Shown: positions 16,315-25,398, counted from the stretch's first letter. The stretch: DNA of 64,000 bases from Fretibacterium sp. OH1220_COT-178 (GCF_003860125.1 NZ_RQYL01000005.1:62001-126000), one strand, 5' to 3'. Notes: generated from the sequence alone by a model not told the origin. A program made the numbers and translations.

Positions 16315-17867
16315 AGGGCGAGCGCGTCTCCATCGGCATCGACTTGGGCACGCGCAGCGCCCTCTGTTCCTTCGTGGACGGGGCCGGCGCCGTGGTGCCG
16401 GTGACGAACCGCTGGGGAACCTTGTCCACCCCCTCCGTCGTGGGGTGGGACGGGGAGTGGCGCGTCGGCGAGGATGCGGTGCGCCTGGCCCTGCGCGGTT
16501 CCGAGGCCGTGTGGTGGGACGTCAAGCGGCGCGTGGGCACGCCCTTTCAGGCCGTCGTGAAGGGGCGTCGACGGTCGGCGGAGGAGCTGCTGGTGCCGCT
16601 GATCGCCGCCCTGAGGGAGGATGCCGAGGTTCGGCTGGGCACGTTCGTCTCCTCCTGCGTTTTGGCGGTCCCCGCCTGTTTCTCTCTGACCCAGAGGGAG
16701 GCCATGGTCCGCGCCGCGAGGGCGGCGGGCCTGCACGAGGCCCGCGTCGTGGCGGAACCGACCGCGGCCGCCCTGTCCTTTGGCGGGGAGGGCCGGTTTC
16801 TGGTCCTGGACTTCGGGGCCGGCACGGTGGACCTCTCCGTCGTCGAGAGCGGGGATGGCGTCTGGCAGGTTCTGGAGAGCGTCGGGAGCGACGGCATCGG
16901 CGGCTATGATTTCGACCTTGCGCTTGCGGACTGGCTCCGTGAGCGTCTTCTTCTGGAGCCCCTGCCGCCCAGCGATCCGCGCTGGCGCACCCTGGTGATG
17001 GAGGCGGAGCGGGTGAAGATCGCCCTGTCCGAATGCCTCTCCTTCGAATGGATCCCGCCGCCCCTGGGGGAGCGTCCCCTGCCCGCGCTGACGGTGCAGC
17101 GCGAGGACATGGAGCGCCTGATGCGCTTCCCCATCCGGCGCCTCGTCCACATCGTGCGCCGGCTTTGGGAGCGGCACGATCCGGCGCGTCTGCTCCTGGC
17201 CGGGGGCTCCAGCCGGATCCCCCTGCTTCGGGAGATCCTGGAGCAGGAGGTGGCGGCCCCGGAGCGCTTCGGCCTCTGCGGCGAGGACGCGGTGGTGTGC
17301 GGCGCGGCGCTCTACGCCCATTCGGGGGGAGAGCGCCTGCTGCTGGACGCCCTCTCCGGGGACCTGACGGCGGTCTGGGAAGGGGTCCCGACCCGGGTCA
17401 TCCCCTCGGACTCGACGCTGCCCGTCCGCGCCGTGGTGCCCCTGAGGGCGGTCCGTTCCGGCCGGGCCAGGCTGGAGCTGATCCAGTCCCCGAACGAGCT
17501 GCGGGAGGGAGGGGTGCGCCTGGCCTCGCTGGAGCTCGGCGTCCGATCGGGCGAGGAGCTCCGCCTCACCTGCGAGATCTCCGCCTCGGGCTGCCTCGAG
17601 GCGGAGCTTCGCCGGGACACGGGCGAACGCGTGGAAATCCCTCTGTTCCCCAAGGGGAATGGGTCGCCCAGGGACGTTGCGGCCGAGAGCGCGCGGCGGA
17701 TGCAGGAGCTGAAATTGGCCCTGGCCGCCGTGGAGACCGCGCTCTCCGAGCAGCAGCAGGACCGGCTGCATGCCCTGATGCGCCGGATCGAGGGGATGCC
17801 CTTCGACGCCGAGACCATGGCGTTGATGGAGGGGCTTGTCAAGGACCTGGAAAATGCGGTATCCTGA
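16302..17867 (+). CDS. Hsp70-family ATPase, non-canonical DnaK-like chaperone
   Basis: A 521-residue protein with an actin-fold ATPase typical of Hsp70. Phosphate loop 1 is GIDLGTRSALCS, the linker region is EPTAAALSFGG, phosphate 2 is VLDFGAGTVDLSVVE and the adenosine site is LLAGGSSRIPLL. The substrate-binding part after about residue 360 is short, with a truncated helical lid. It is smaller than DnaK (about 610-640 residues). It overlaps mtaB and is followed by a J-domain protein, so the two probably work as a dedicated pair. Confidence 0.88.
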   Translation: MSRVKGERVSIGIDLGTRSALCSFVDGAGAVVPVTNRWGTLSTPSVVGWDGEWRVGEDAVRLALRGSEAVWWDVKRRVGTPFQAVVKGRRRSAEELLVPLIAALREDAEVRLGTFVSSCVLAVPACFSLTQREAMVRAARAAGLHEARVVAEPTAAALSFGGEGRFLVLDFGAGTVDLSVVESGDGVWQVLESVGSDGIGGYDFDLALADWLRERLLLEPLPPSDPRWRTLVMEAERVKIALSECLSFEWIPPPLGERPLPALTVQREDMERLMRFPIRRLVHIVRRLWERHDPARLLLAGGSSRIPLLREILEQEVAAPERFGLCGEDAVVCGAALYAHSGGERLLLDALSGDLTAVWEGVPTRVIPSDSTLPVRAVVPLRAVRSGRARLELIQSPNELREGGVRLASLELGVRSGEELRLTCEISASGCLEAELRRDTGERVEIPLFPKGNGSPRDVAAESARRMQELKLALAAVETALSEQQQDRLHALMRRIEGMPFDAETMALMEGLVKDLENAVS

Positions 17868-17998
17868 GCGCCTTCGTGCCGCATCCTCCCGGGCGTTCGC
17901 CGCCGGGCCCCGAGCCGGCGGCATTGCCCCGTCGGGCGCTCCGGAAGCCTCCGGGGGAAGCGCGTTGGGAGATCGGAGCGCCCTGATATGAGGAACAC

Positions 17999-19024
17999 AT
18001 GAATCTTTCGGCGGAGATCGCGTACAATTTGCGGGTGTTGGGGCTCGCCCCCGGGGCGACGCCCGCGGACGTGCGCTCGGCGTTCCGCCGGCTCGCGCGC
18101 ACCTGCCATCCGGACGTGGCGGGAGGGCAGGGGGCGTATCGCTTCCAGGAGATCACCGGGGCCTATACGTTTTTGAAGGGACTGACCGCGGAGGAGCTGA
18201 GGCGCTTTCCCTCCGCCGGCCCCGAGCGGCCGTCGGAGTCGGATGGTAGCCATTGGCCCGACCTCTTCGCCTGGTACCGCAGACGCGCCGAACGCGCCGA
18301 GGCGGAGGCTGAGGCCGCCCGGGAGGCCGAGCGGCGTGAGGAGGAGCGCCGGGCCCGGGTGCGGGACGAGCGCATCGACCGCGTCTTTGCCCGTTACGAG
18401 GAGGCGTTGTCCGAGCGTCTGGCCCGCATGGAGGGGGCCGCGGACCGGCTCCAGGTTCGGGACATCGTCTCCCGGCTGGGTTCCTCGGTCCTTGCCGTAC
18501 GGCACCTGGTCCTGGGGAGCCTCGGCTCCCTGGCGGACCGGGACGAGGTCCTTCAGGCCATCGGGGAGGTCCTGTGCCGGTGGGAGGTCGACGACCGTAC
18601 GGCACGGCTGGTCGCGGGGCTCCCTTTGAGTGCCGGGAGCCGAAGACGCCTGGCGGAGGGCCTGGTGCGTCGTGCCGACGCCCTGCCGGACTGTCTGATC
18701 TCCGCCCTGCTGGGGCTGCGGATGGGGAAGCGGCCGGACCCGGATCTTATGGACCGCTATCTCGGCAGGGTGGCGCCGAGCGGGGTTGCCCTGATTCTGC
18801 GGTATTGGCCCGAGGGGGTGGCCCCGTCGAACGGGGCCCTGCTCCACCTGATCCACCAGGACGACGACCGCGTGCTGGTGCCCCTGCTCAGCGCGATGAA
18901 ACAGCGCTTTCCGGCCGCCGCGCTTCGGTTCCGTGCGCGACTGACCGCGCTTTTGGAGCACCCGGCCCCGACGGTGCGGGTCTGGAGCCGTGCCCTGCTG
19001 CCCCGGCCGGACGGCGTGCAGTGA
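17999..19024 (+). CDS. J-domain protein, partner of the Hsp70-like ATPase
   Basis: A 341-residue protein whose N-terminal about 60 residues form a J domain with the essential HPD tripeptide in TCHPDVAGG. A highly charged coiled-coil-like stretch follows (about residues 96-125, Ala/Glu/Arg rich). The remainder is helical and leucine-rich and may form HEAT-like repeats. It lacks the Gly/Phe and zinc-finger regions of DnaJ. AGGA precedes the ATG. Its position after an Hsp70-like gene is the main clue to function: it should stimulate that ATPase and may supply substrate specificity. Confidence 0.85.
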   Translation: MNLSAEIAYNLRVLGLAPGATPADVRSAFRRLARTCHPDVAGGQGAYRFQEITGAYTFLKGLTAEELRRFPSAGPERPSESDGSHWPDLFAWYRRRAERAEAEAEAAREAERREEERRARVRDERIDRVFARYEEALSERLARMEGAADRLQVRDIVSRLGSSVLAVRHLVLGSLGSLADRDEVLQAIGEVLCRWEVDDRTARLVAGLPLSAGSRRRLAEGLVRRADALPDCLISALLGLRMGKRPDPDLMDRYLGRVAPSGVALILRYWPEGVAPSNGALLHLIHQDDDRVLVPLLSAMKQRFPAAALRFRARLTALLEHPAPTVRVWSRALLPRPDGVQ

Positions 19025-19047
19025 GCATTCGACGACGGTAGTCCGGG

Positions 19048-21327
19048 CTACGGGAGCCCGCCCTTGGGCCCCTCGTACCGTTCGAGGGTCAGGAGCGCCT
19101 CCTCCCCGTCGTAGAGCGTCCTGCCCGTGGGCGCCGGGCCCTCCGGGGGCACCGGCCGCAGCGCGAAGGTCCCGACCTCGACCCGGGCGCCGGGCGAGGC
19201 GGAGCCCGCCAGCGCCCGTGCGGCCAGGCGCGCGGAGTCCAGCATGAAGTCCTTGCGTATCTCGACGGAGCAGGAGAGCCTGAGCCGTTCCCCCGGCCCC
19301 AGGACGGGCAGCGGGCAGTTCTCGCCGGACAGGAGCCAGGGGCCGTCCAGTCCGTGCACCATCCAATCGAGCCGTACGGATGCGTCGTTGGAGCTCGGCG
19401 CGGCGATCTCGAGGTCCAGAACGTATCGGCCGCCTTTCTCAAGCTGGATGTACTGTCCACCGGAGAGCCATATCTTGGACTCGATGCCGGGCGGGTCCTC
19501 GGAGGCGGCCCAGGCGGGGGCCCGGAAGGACGACCCGTCCGGAAGGAAGCGCCAGACCGCGGATCCGCTCCGTTTCCCCGCGTCCTGCTCGAAGGCCCGG
19601 GCCGCCCAGGAGAGCAGCGACGTCCCGGACCCCAGGGGCTCCGCCTTCGCACCGTTCGTGAGGGCGAAGGGCGAGCCGGAGACGGTGTATTTCACGAAAT
19701 CCCCGGGGCCGAAGTCCTTCATCAGGAGGGCGTCGCCCGACACGATGAAGAAGCGGTCCCCCCAGGAACCGGGGAGGGCCCGCCGTTCGGAGGCCGCGTA
19801 GTCGCGGAAGATGCTGCGTCCTCCGATCGCGTCGGCCGAGGCGGCCAGCCCCGCGTAGTCGAGGATCGACAGGGGCAGGTCGGCGAGTCCGAAGAGCCCC
19901 TCGTTGACCGCGGACACGGGGGGCGTGCCGTGTTTCCGGGGCGGCAGGGCCACGCAGAGCCCCCAGTTGCCGGCCAGCAGGATGTCGGCGTTCATGCCGT
20001 GCGACTCGTCCGAGGTGAGGATGACCAGGGTGTCCTCCAGGACGCCCTCCTCCTCCAGCCGGGACAGGAACAGGTCGACGGCGTCGTCCAGGAATGCGAC
20101 GCTCCTCAGCTTCGGGGGAAGCCCCTCGCCCCCGGCGTAGTCGTCCGGCAGGGTGTAGGGATGGTGCGTCCCCACGGTCAGCAACGTCAGGAACCAGGGC
20201 GCGGATTCTCCCCGCTCCCGTGAGCGCCTGCGCCGCTCGTTCAGCTCCCCGATCTTCCTCAGGCTCTGGAGGAGGAAGTCCCGGTCGTTGATGCCCCATC
20301 GGGTGAAAAAGGCGCTCGAGTCGGGCTCGAACCACTCCTCGCCCAGGACCTCGCCGAAGCCGATCCGCTTCATGAAGCGGTCCTTGTCCATGAACCTCAG
20401 CCCGGCGGCCTGGAGGTAGGTCGTGTTGTAGCCGTTCCGGGCCAGGACGCCCGGCAGGCTGTCGTTGGAGGCGGTCTCGGGCCGGGCGAGCAGCTCCTGG
20501 ACGATGGGGGTGCCGTCGGTGAGCCGGGGGTAGTCCGCGCAGAGCATCGAGTAGAGGCCGTTGATCGTCTGGTTCCGGTGCGAGAGGAAGTTGGGGACCC
20601 TGAGGCCCCGCTCGGCCCAGCGGCTGGTCTTTGGCATGGTGAAGTCCGACGATCCGTTCACGAACGTCACGTTCTGGCTCACGTAGCCGCCGGGGATGCC
20701 CTCCAGAACGACGAGCAGGACGTTGGGGGGCTCGTCCGGCCCCGCCGTGAGGGGGACCCCGGAGAGGTCGTGCGCGAGGCGAGGCAGGCCCCCGGGCAGG
20801 CCGGCGCCTCTGGAGAGAAAGGACCGGATCTGCGTGACGAGCGGATTTCCGTTCCCCCCGGGCCCGGGGACGAGAAGGGACGCCGACAGGAGCAGGGCGA
20901 GCGCCGCCGGGGCCCGGCCCCGCAGCCGGACGAGGCGCAGGTCCAGGCGCGCAAGGAGCGCGCCGAGGAGGACGGCGCCGAGGAGGGCGGGGAGGGCCGA
21001 GGCGTCCAGGGAGGCGAGAAGAAAATGGGGGTCCAGGAGGTATTTTGCCTGCTCCGGGGTCGGCAGGGCGTGCATCGCCGAGAAGTAGGCCGTCACGAGG
21101 CCGTAGTACCCCCACAGGAGGAGCGAGGACAGGACGGAGACGCTCCTGGAGCGGGTGCGGGCCTGAAGCGAGGCGGTCGTCAGGACCCAGAGGGCGATGA
21201 CCCCGATATCGGCGGCCCCGCCCAGGAGGAGGGCGCCGAGGTGGCCCTGCCCCGCACGGTTGAAGGCGAGACGAAAATACAGGGCCGGAAGGATGTCGAT
21301 CAGAAAAAGTCTTGTGCTCCACCACAT
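19048..21327 (-). CDS. membrane-anchored LTA-synthase/phosphoglycerol-transferase-like sulfatase-fold protein
   Basis: A 759-residue protein with about five N-terminal membrane segments (residues 1-190) and an extracytoplasmic alkaline-phosphatase/sulfatase-fold domain. Family motifs include NVLLVVLEGIPGGY with NGSSDFTMPKTSRWAERG, HRNQTINGLYSMLCADYP (nucleophile threonine region), TVGTHHPYTLPDDY and LTSDESHGMN. These resemble LtaS/OpgB/MdoB-type enzymes that move phosphoglycerol or phosphoethanolamine onto surface glycans. The last about 190 residues look like a beta-rich appendage. Start 21327 has GGAGG at 10 bases; the open frame further upstream is antisense to a Synerg-CTERM remnant. Confidence 0.8.
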   Translation of the reverse strand: MWWSTRLFLIDILPALYFRLAFNRAGQGHLGALLLGGAADIGVIALWVLTTASLQARTRSRSVSVLSSLLLWGYYGLVTAYFSAMHALPTPEQAKYLLDPHFLLASLDASALPALLGAVLLGALLARLDLRLVRLRGRAPAALALLLSASLLVPGPGGNGNPLVTQIRSFLSRGAGLPGGLPRLAHDLSGVPLTAGPDEPPNVLLVVLEGIPGGYVSQNVTFVNGSSDFTMPKTSRWAERGLRVPNFLSHRNQTINGLYSMLCADYPRLTDGTPIVQELLARPETASNDSLPGVLARNGYNTTYLQAAGLRFMDKDRFMKRIGFGEVLGEEWFEPDSSAFFTRWGINDRDFLLQSLRKIGELNERRRRSRERGESAPWFLTLLTVGTHHPYTLPDDYAGGEGLPPKLRSVAFLDDAVDLFLSRLEEEGVLEDTLVILTSDESHGMNADILLAGNWGLCVALPPRKHGTPPVSAVNEGLFGLADLPLSILDYAGLAASADAIGGRSIFRDYAASERRALPGSWGDRFFIVSGDALLMKDFGPGDFVKYTVSGSPFALTNGAKAEPLGSGTSLLSWAARAFEQDAGKRSGSAVWRFLPDGSSFRAPAWAASEDPPGIESKIWLSGGQYIQLEKGGRYVLDLEIAAPSSNDASVRLDWMVHGLDGPWLLSGENCPLPVLGPGERLRLSCSVEIRKDFMLDSARLAARALAGSASPGARVEVGTFALRPVPPEGPAPTGRTLYDGEEALLTLERYEGPKGGLP

Positions 21328-21489
21328 GGCGAACGTGCCTCCGGAGTCTGTTTTCCTGGTTCTTTCGGCAGGATGGAGGTAATGATAGACCGCCTCGCGG
21401 AGGGGCGTCAACCGGCAAAACCCCGCTTCGGGCCCCTGCAGTACGGGGGAATACGCCGGGGCCAGGCCCCGTAGCCCCCGAACCCCACC

Positions 21490-21564
21490 TCGGCGGTGGG
21501 GGGCAGTGTGGGCTGGGGCTCCCTGGGCCTTGCGGCCCTGGTGCCGCCGGGCGTGCGCCAGTGA
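21490..21564 (+). pseudogene. remnant of a Synerg-CTERM protein tail
   Basis: A 25-codon open tail reading SAVGGSVGWGSLGLAALVPPGV and ending RQ-stop matches the better-preserved tail at 23860-23943 over the hydrophobic stretch. The DNA match continues through the stop codon and the following terminator. Nothing upstream in frame looks like a gene, so this is a 3' scrap of a surface protein. Confidence 0.55.
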
Positions 21565-21583
21565 CGGCAGCAAACAAAAAAAA

Positions 21584-21615
21584 GGCGGCCCCCCGAGTCG
21601 GGGGCCGTCCTTTTG
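21584..21615 (+). terminator. terminator hairpin following the CTERM remnant (copy 1)
   Basis: GGCCCCC and GGGGGCC at 21587-21593 and 21600-21606, preceded by a run of A and followed by CCTTTTG, form an intrinsic terminator. The same sequence occurs again at 23961-23991 after the second CTERM remnant, so it is part of the duplicated block. Confidence 0.7.
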
Positions 21616-21628
21616 TTGTCTTTTCGTA

Positions 21629-22329
21629 AACCCCCGGCTCCGCCGGGGGTTCAGGTAGCTTCTAGCTATGAGAAGAGTTTTCCCTCAAGTAAAGTGAAAG
21701 GACGTCGATCCGCATCACGATACAGGAGGGAAAAGGTGGACAAGGGAACCTTAGCACACACGAGTTGGAATTGTAAATATCATATAGTGTTTGCGCCGAA
21801 GTATCGCCGCCAGATAGTCTACGGTCGCTACAAAGTGGAGATAGGCAAGATAATCCGGACCTTGTGTGAGCGCAAGGGAATAGAGATTATCGAGGCGGAA
21901 TTGTGTCCGGATCACATTCATATGCTGGTCAGCATCCCACCGAAAAACAGCGTGTCTGAAATTATGGGCTATGTAAAGGGCAAGAGTTCGTTGATGATCT
22001 TCGACCGATTTGCGAACTTGAAATATCGCTACGGGAACCGTCGATTTTGGTGCCGAGGCTATTACGTGGATACGGTGGGAAGGAATCAAAAGCGGATAGC
22101 CGAGTATATTCGAACGCAGTTGTCGGAGGATAAGGTCAATGATGAGTTGAACCTGAAGGAGATGTATGACCCGTTTACGGGTGAAGCTGTGGTAAGAGAA
22201 GGCAAATAACGGGCCCCTTTAGGGGCAGCCGGAGACGAAGTTGCGGGCGGCGTAACTTCAGGGCCCGTCAGGGCTGCCGGTATGGGGCCCTTACAGGGCC
22301 GGTGCAAACCACCGGCTCAGCCGGTGGTT
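21629..22329 (+). mobile_element. IS200-type insertion sequence
   Basis: The element is bounded by two hairpins of the same design. The left is AACCCCCGGC, loop TCC, GCCGGGGGTT (21629-21651). The right is AACCACCGGC, loop TCA, GCCGGTGGTT (22307-22329). Between them lies a single Y1 transposase. Subterminal hairpins instead of inverted terminal repeats are characteristic of IS200/IS605 elements, which move as single strands without target duplication. The exact ends lie a few bases outside the hairpins. Further GC-rich hairpins occupy 22210-22300. The interior has lower GC than the host. Confidence 0.8.
21736..22209 (+). CDS. tnpA: IS200/IS605-family Y1 transposase TnpA
   Basis: A 157-residue HUH-type single-strand transposase. 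The paired histidines lie in LCPDHIHMLV and the nucleophilic tyrosine lies in WCRGYYVDTVGRN. It starts at a GTG with GGAGG at 6 bases; the longer frame from 21613 has no such site. Length and motifs match complete IS200 TnpA, so the gene is probably intact and able to act. No TnpB is present. Confidence 0.92.
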   Translation: MDKGTLAHTSWNCKYHIVFAPKYRRQIVYGRYKVEIGKIIRTLCERKGIEIIEAELCPDHIHMLVSIPPKNSVSEIMGYVKGKSSLMIFDRFANLKYRYGNRRFWCRGYYVDTVGRNQKRIAEYIRTQLSEDKVNDELNLKEMYDPFTGEAVVREGK

Positions 22330-22351
22330 CTGATTCGCCGGCCGGGACGGG

Positions 22352-23389
22352 TTAGGGCCGGGCGTTCCTCAGGGACTCCACCTCGTCCGGGGACAGACCC
22401 GTGTACTCCGCAATCTGCTCCGAGGACAGGCCGTGCGCCAACATCCGCCGTGCGGTATCGGCCCTTCCCTCGGCCCTTCCCTTCGCTTCACCCTCGGCCC
22501 TTCCCTTGGCTTCGCCCTCGGCCCATCCCTTCGCCAGGGCTGCGGCCTCGAGCCTCTCCCTGTAGCGGTCTTCGTCCCACCGGTTCATCAGGTCCACGAT
22601 GTACGCCAAACGCTGGTCCCGGTCCTGAAAAAACTCGCGCTCCAGAAGCAGAGCCTCCCCGATCCTCGGTTCCTCCTCCGCGATTCGGCCCATCTCGTCA
22701 CCTCGCATCCCGTCAAGATAGCCCAGCCAGCGCTCCAGCTTGTTGCGGGGGCGCCGGCCGGCCCTCCTCTCCATCCTGTCCTTCGGCAACTCGAAATACA
22801 CGATCTGAAGGTCTTCGCAGAGTCGGCGGCCGCTCGCGTCGTTGCGGATGGAGTAGCTGTTGCGGCACCCCCGCTCCTCCGGAAAGAGCTCGAAGTCCAG
22901 AAGGTTCAGCGAGATCGTCCGCACCGTTTCGGTATAGTCCGCCCCGCGCTCCAGGGTCGCGGAGTACAGCAAGGCCCAGTAATAGAGGGTCCGCTTCAGG
23001 TAGTCCGGGTCGGGTCGGACCTGAACCTCCAGATTGACCAGCTCTCCGTCCAGGCGCGCAGCGATGTCGAGTCGGCTGCCCTTCCCGGACGCGCGCAGGG
23101 GCGACAGCTCGTTGTTGATGAAGGAGACCGACGAGAAGGCCCGCTCTCCGTCCGGAAACATCAGGGCATTGAGCAGGTCGAGAAAGAGCTCCGAACGGTC
23201 CGGCCTCCCGAAGAGGAACTTGAAGAGGACGTCGACCAAAGGGCAGACCCGCCCCCGGCCGATGTCTCGGAGGATCTGCGTCCTGGTCCCGGAACGAGGG
23301 GAGTAGAAGAGGTCCGAGTCCGCCTTCTCCGCGCGTCCGTCCATCCGAGTCTGGCCCTGATCTTTCGATGCCGTATCCCTGAAGGCCAT
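22352..23389 (-). CDS. Rpn/YhgA-family (PD-(D/E)XK) recombination-promoting nuclease-like protein
   Basis: A 345-residue member of the group annotated as Rpn family or TIGR01784. Landmarks are DVLFKFLFGRPDRSELFLDLLNALM near residue 50 and the nuclease-core stretch SRLDIAARLDGELVNLEVQVRPD, which holds the D...E-x-Q version of the PD-(D/E)XK site. Next comes YYWALLYSATLERGADY. The C-terminus carries a tandem charged repeat (GWAEGEAKGRAEGEAKGRAE) and a small helix-turn-helix-like end (HGLSSEQIAEYTGLSPDEVE). The ATG at 23389 is preferred; a GTG two codons upstream is possible. It lies next to an IS element and gene remnants, a typical place for this multi-copy family. Confidence 0.85.
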   Translation of the reverse strand: MAFRDTASKDQGQTRMDGRAEKADSDLFYSPRSGTRTQILRDIGRGRVCPLVDVLFKFLFGRPDRSELFLDLLNALMFPDGERAFSSVSFINNELSPLRASGKGSRLDIAARLDGELVNLEVQVRPDPDYLKRTLYYWALLYSATLERGADYTETVRTISLNLLDFELFPEERGCRNSYSIRNDASGRRLCEDLQIVYFELPKDRMERRAGRRPRNKLERWLGYLDGMRGDEMGRIAEEEPRIGEALLLEREFFQDRDQRLAYIVDLMNRWDEDRYRERLEAAALAKGWAEGEAKGRAEGEAKGRAEGRADTARRMLAHGLSSEQIAEYTGLSPDEVESLRNARP

Positions 23390-23570
23390 CGCCACCGCCC
23401 CCCTTCGAGCCCGATGCCATTATAGCAAAAGGGCGTAAGCGGCAAAACCCACCCCGAACCCCACCCCTGCGGGGGTGGCGCGCCGCGCCGGGATGGCCTG
23501 TAATGGAAGCAGGAACGGGTTGCGGGAATTTTGCGGCGGTTTTCGGCTTTGGGCCCCCCGGGGGGGAGCC

Positions 23571-23943
23571 CGGACGTGGCGTCCGTCGACCTGAGGTTCT
23601 ACGCACTGGGCACGAACAGCTCGGCGATCGGCAAGGGCCTGCCGGTGGGGACGCACACGTTTGTGGGCTCACCGTGGTGGTCCCGGCGAAGGACCAGCGC
23701 GGGTACTTCCGCCCGTCGAGCGGCCCCACGGACGTCGGTTCGTGGCAGAGCGGCGCGACGCCTCCGACCACCACGCCGCCAACCACCACGCCTCCGAGCA
23801 AGACCCCGCCGGACACGCCGGGGTCCGAGCCTGCGACGGAGCGCTCCGGCGGTGGGTGCAGCGCGGGGTGGGGCCTCCTGGGCTCCCTGGGCCTTGCGGC
23901 CCTGGTGCTGCCGGGCGTGCGCCGGCGCCGGGCGCGCCGGTGA
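23571..23943 (+). pseudogene. 3' fragment of a Synerg-CTERM surface protein, frameshifted
   Basis: Two frames join into one protein end. PDVASVDLRFYALGTN through GTHTFVG in one frame continues as LTVVVPAKDQRGYF in another after an apparent 1-base loss near 23668. It then runs through a Thr/Pro-rich stalk (TPPTTTPPTTTPPSKTPPD) to SGGGCSAGWGLLGSLGLAAL and ends with RRRRARR. That end fits the Synerg-CTERM sorting signal of Synergistota surface proteins. No start codon or 5' part is present. Confidence 0.7.
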
Positions 23944-23960
23944 CGGCAGCAAACAAAAAA

Positions 23961-23991
23961 AGGCGGCCCCCCGAGTCGGGGGCCGGCCTTT
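23961..23991 (+). terminator. terminator hairpin following the CTERM remnant (copy 2)
   Basis: GGCCCCC at 23965-23971 pairs with GGGGGCC at 23978-23984, with an A-run before and CCTTT after. It is nearly identical to the hairpin at 21584-21615. The rest of the gap to 24110 holds nothing I recognise. Confidence 0.65.
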
Positions 23992-24110
23992 CAGCCTGTT
24001 CCTGAATCTTCCCGCATAGCGGTTTCACCTCTTGGAGCGCAAGGGGCCCGGACTTCATTCGATCCGGGCCCCGCCTTTTGTGGAGAGGGCCTCGAATTGC
24101 GGGGCCTGCG

Positions 24111-25373
24111 TCAGCTTTCCTGAATTCTCCTGCACTCCAGGTAGTACCGTTTGTCCTCCGCGTGGCCGATGGAGAAGCTCTTTTTGGGGAACGGACCGGA
24201 GCGGACGATGGACGCAAAGAGCTCGTGCTTCTCCATCTTCGGCAGCAGGATCGCTGCGCCGCCGGGGCGGCCGCCCATCTCGAGGGCCGTATCGTCGTTG
24301 TGGATGTAGTCTATCCGCCCGCCGTGCGCGGCGGCGTAGCCCTGGCAGAAATCCTCCGCGGCCCCGATGATCTGTCCGATGGTCATGCCGCCGACGGCGA
24401 TGCGCTCCTCCCGCTGCCCGGCGAGCAGCCGGAGCGTGTGCACGGAGCCCGAGGCCCGGCCGCGCTCGGACCAGAACGCCTTGGCGGCGTCGAGGAAGCC
24501 CTGCGCGCCGGTTTCGAACAGCACCCTGTGGATCGGCTCGAAGCGGATGGCGTCGTCGTGGATGTTGACCAGCTCCACCAGGCTGAAGCGGGCGGGGTGC
24601 CTCTCGAGCCGCTCGGGCGGGAGCCCGCTTTTCTTGAGCTCCTCCCAGCAGTTTTTGGCTGCGGCGAGGCTGTGGTTGCCGTCCCCGATGGCGAAGGCCG
24701 CCGGGGCCGCTCCCGCGCGGCGTTCGCATATCGACCGGGCGTAGGCGTCCACCTCCCGGAGCAGGGCGGCCGCGTCGTCCCCGCTCACCAGCCGGCCGTG
24801 CAGATGCCCGCCGCCGCAGTTGAGGCTGAAGTCGTACACCGTCGGCAGCGCCGATCTTCCGGCCTCCAGCGGGCCCAGGACGTCGTCCCGTTCGTCGTCC
24901 ATCAGCACCATGATGTGCGGCATCTCCAGCGGTGCGTCGCGCCGCACCCGCACCCGCGGGGGCAGACGGTCCGGGACCGTGCCCTCGGTGGCCCGGACGG
25001 GCGAGGCCGAGGCGGCCGTGTAGTCGTACGCCTCCAGGTCCAGCGCGGCCACGATGCCCCGCCGGACCTGGCCGTCCGGCAACGTGCGCTCCAGATAGAT
25101 GCAGCTGTCCGGCAGCGCCCGGAGTACGCCGGCGTCGAGGTATCGGCGCATGGTCGCGTTGATGGTCCTCGCCTCGGCAAGCGGGTCCCTCCGATCCAGA
25201 TACGCCTCCGGCAGCATCAGCCGCAGGGTGCTGGGCGCCTCCCCGACGTACCCGTCCAGAGCGTCCCAGTAGCCCGGCTGGGAGGAGAACTGGTCGCAGG
25301 CGACGACGCTCCATTTGGCCATGTCGCAGCCCGCGGGGACGAGGATGTCCGCCGTCCTGAATATTCCGTTCAT
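24111..25373 (-). CDS. DUF1015-family protein in the serine operon
   Basis: A 420-residue cytoplasmic protein of the DUF1015 family, starting MNGIFRTADILVPAGCDMAK. It has the family-typical opening with a WSVVACDQFSSQPGYW segment and, near residue 225, AIGDGNHSLAAAK. This stands where other members commonly have a DGHHR-type motif recalling the ParB/sulfiredoxin-type serine kinases. The start is an ATG with GGAGG at 8 bases. It follows serA by about 25 bases and closes the serC-serA operon. No biochemical role is established; involvement in phosphoserine or serine metabolism is inferred from its neighbours. Confidence 0.85.
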   Translation of the reverse strand: MNGIFRTADILVPAGCDMAKWSVVACDQFSSQPGYWDALDGYVGEAPSTLRLMLPEAYLDRRDPLAEARTINATMRRYLDAGVLRALPDSCIYLERTLPDGQVRRGIVAALDLEAYDYTAASASPVRATEGTVPDRLPPRVRVRRDAPLEMPHIMVLMDDERDDVLGPLEAGRSALPTVYDFSLNCGGGHLHGRLVSGDDAAALLREVDAYARSICERRAGAAPAAFAIGDGNHSLAAAKNCWEELKKSGLPPERLERHPARFSLVELVNIHDDAIRFEPIHRVLFETGAQGFLDAAKAFWSERGRASGSVHTLRLLAGQREERIAVGGMTIGQIIGAAEDFCQGYAAAHGGRIDYIHNDDTALEMGGRPGGAAILLPKMEKHELFASIVRSGPFPKKSFSIGHAEDKRYYLECRRIQES

Positions 25374-25398
25374 CGTTCGCTCCTCCGTCCGCATCGCT

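Noticed and set aside
19044-19060. Hairpin CGGGCT/AGCCCG as terminator of the J-domain gene
   Set aside because: Only 6 bp, no T-run, and it overlaps the stop region of the convergent gene.
21328-21573. 82-residue N-terminal extension of the sulfatase-type protein
   Set aside because: It is the complement of the CTERM remnant and has no hydrophobic or signal character; the ATG at 21327 has GGAGG.
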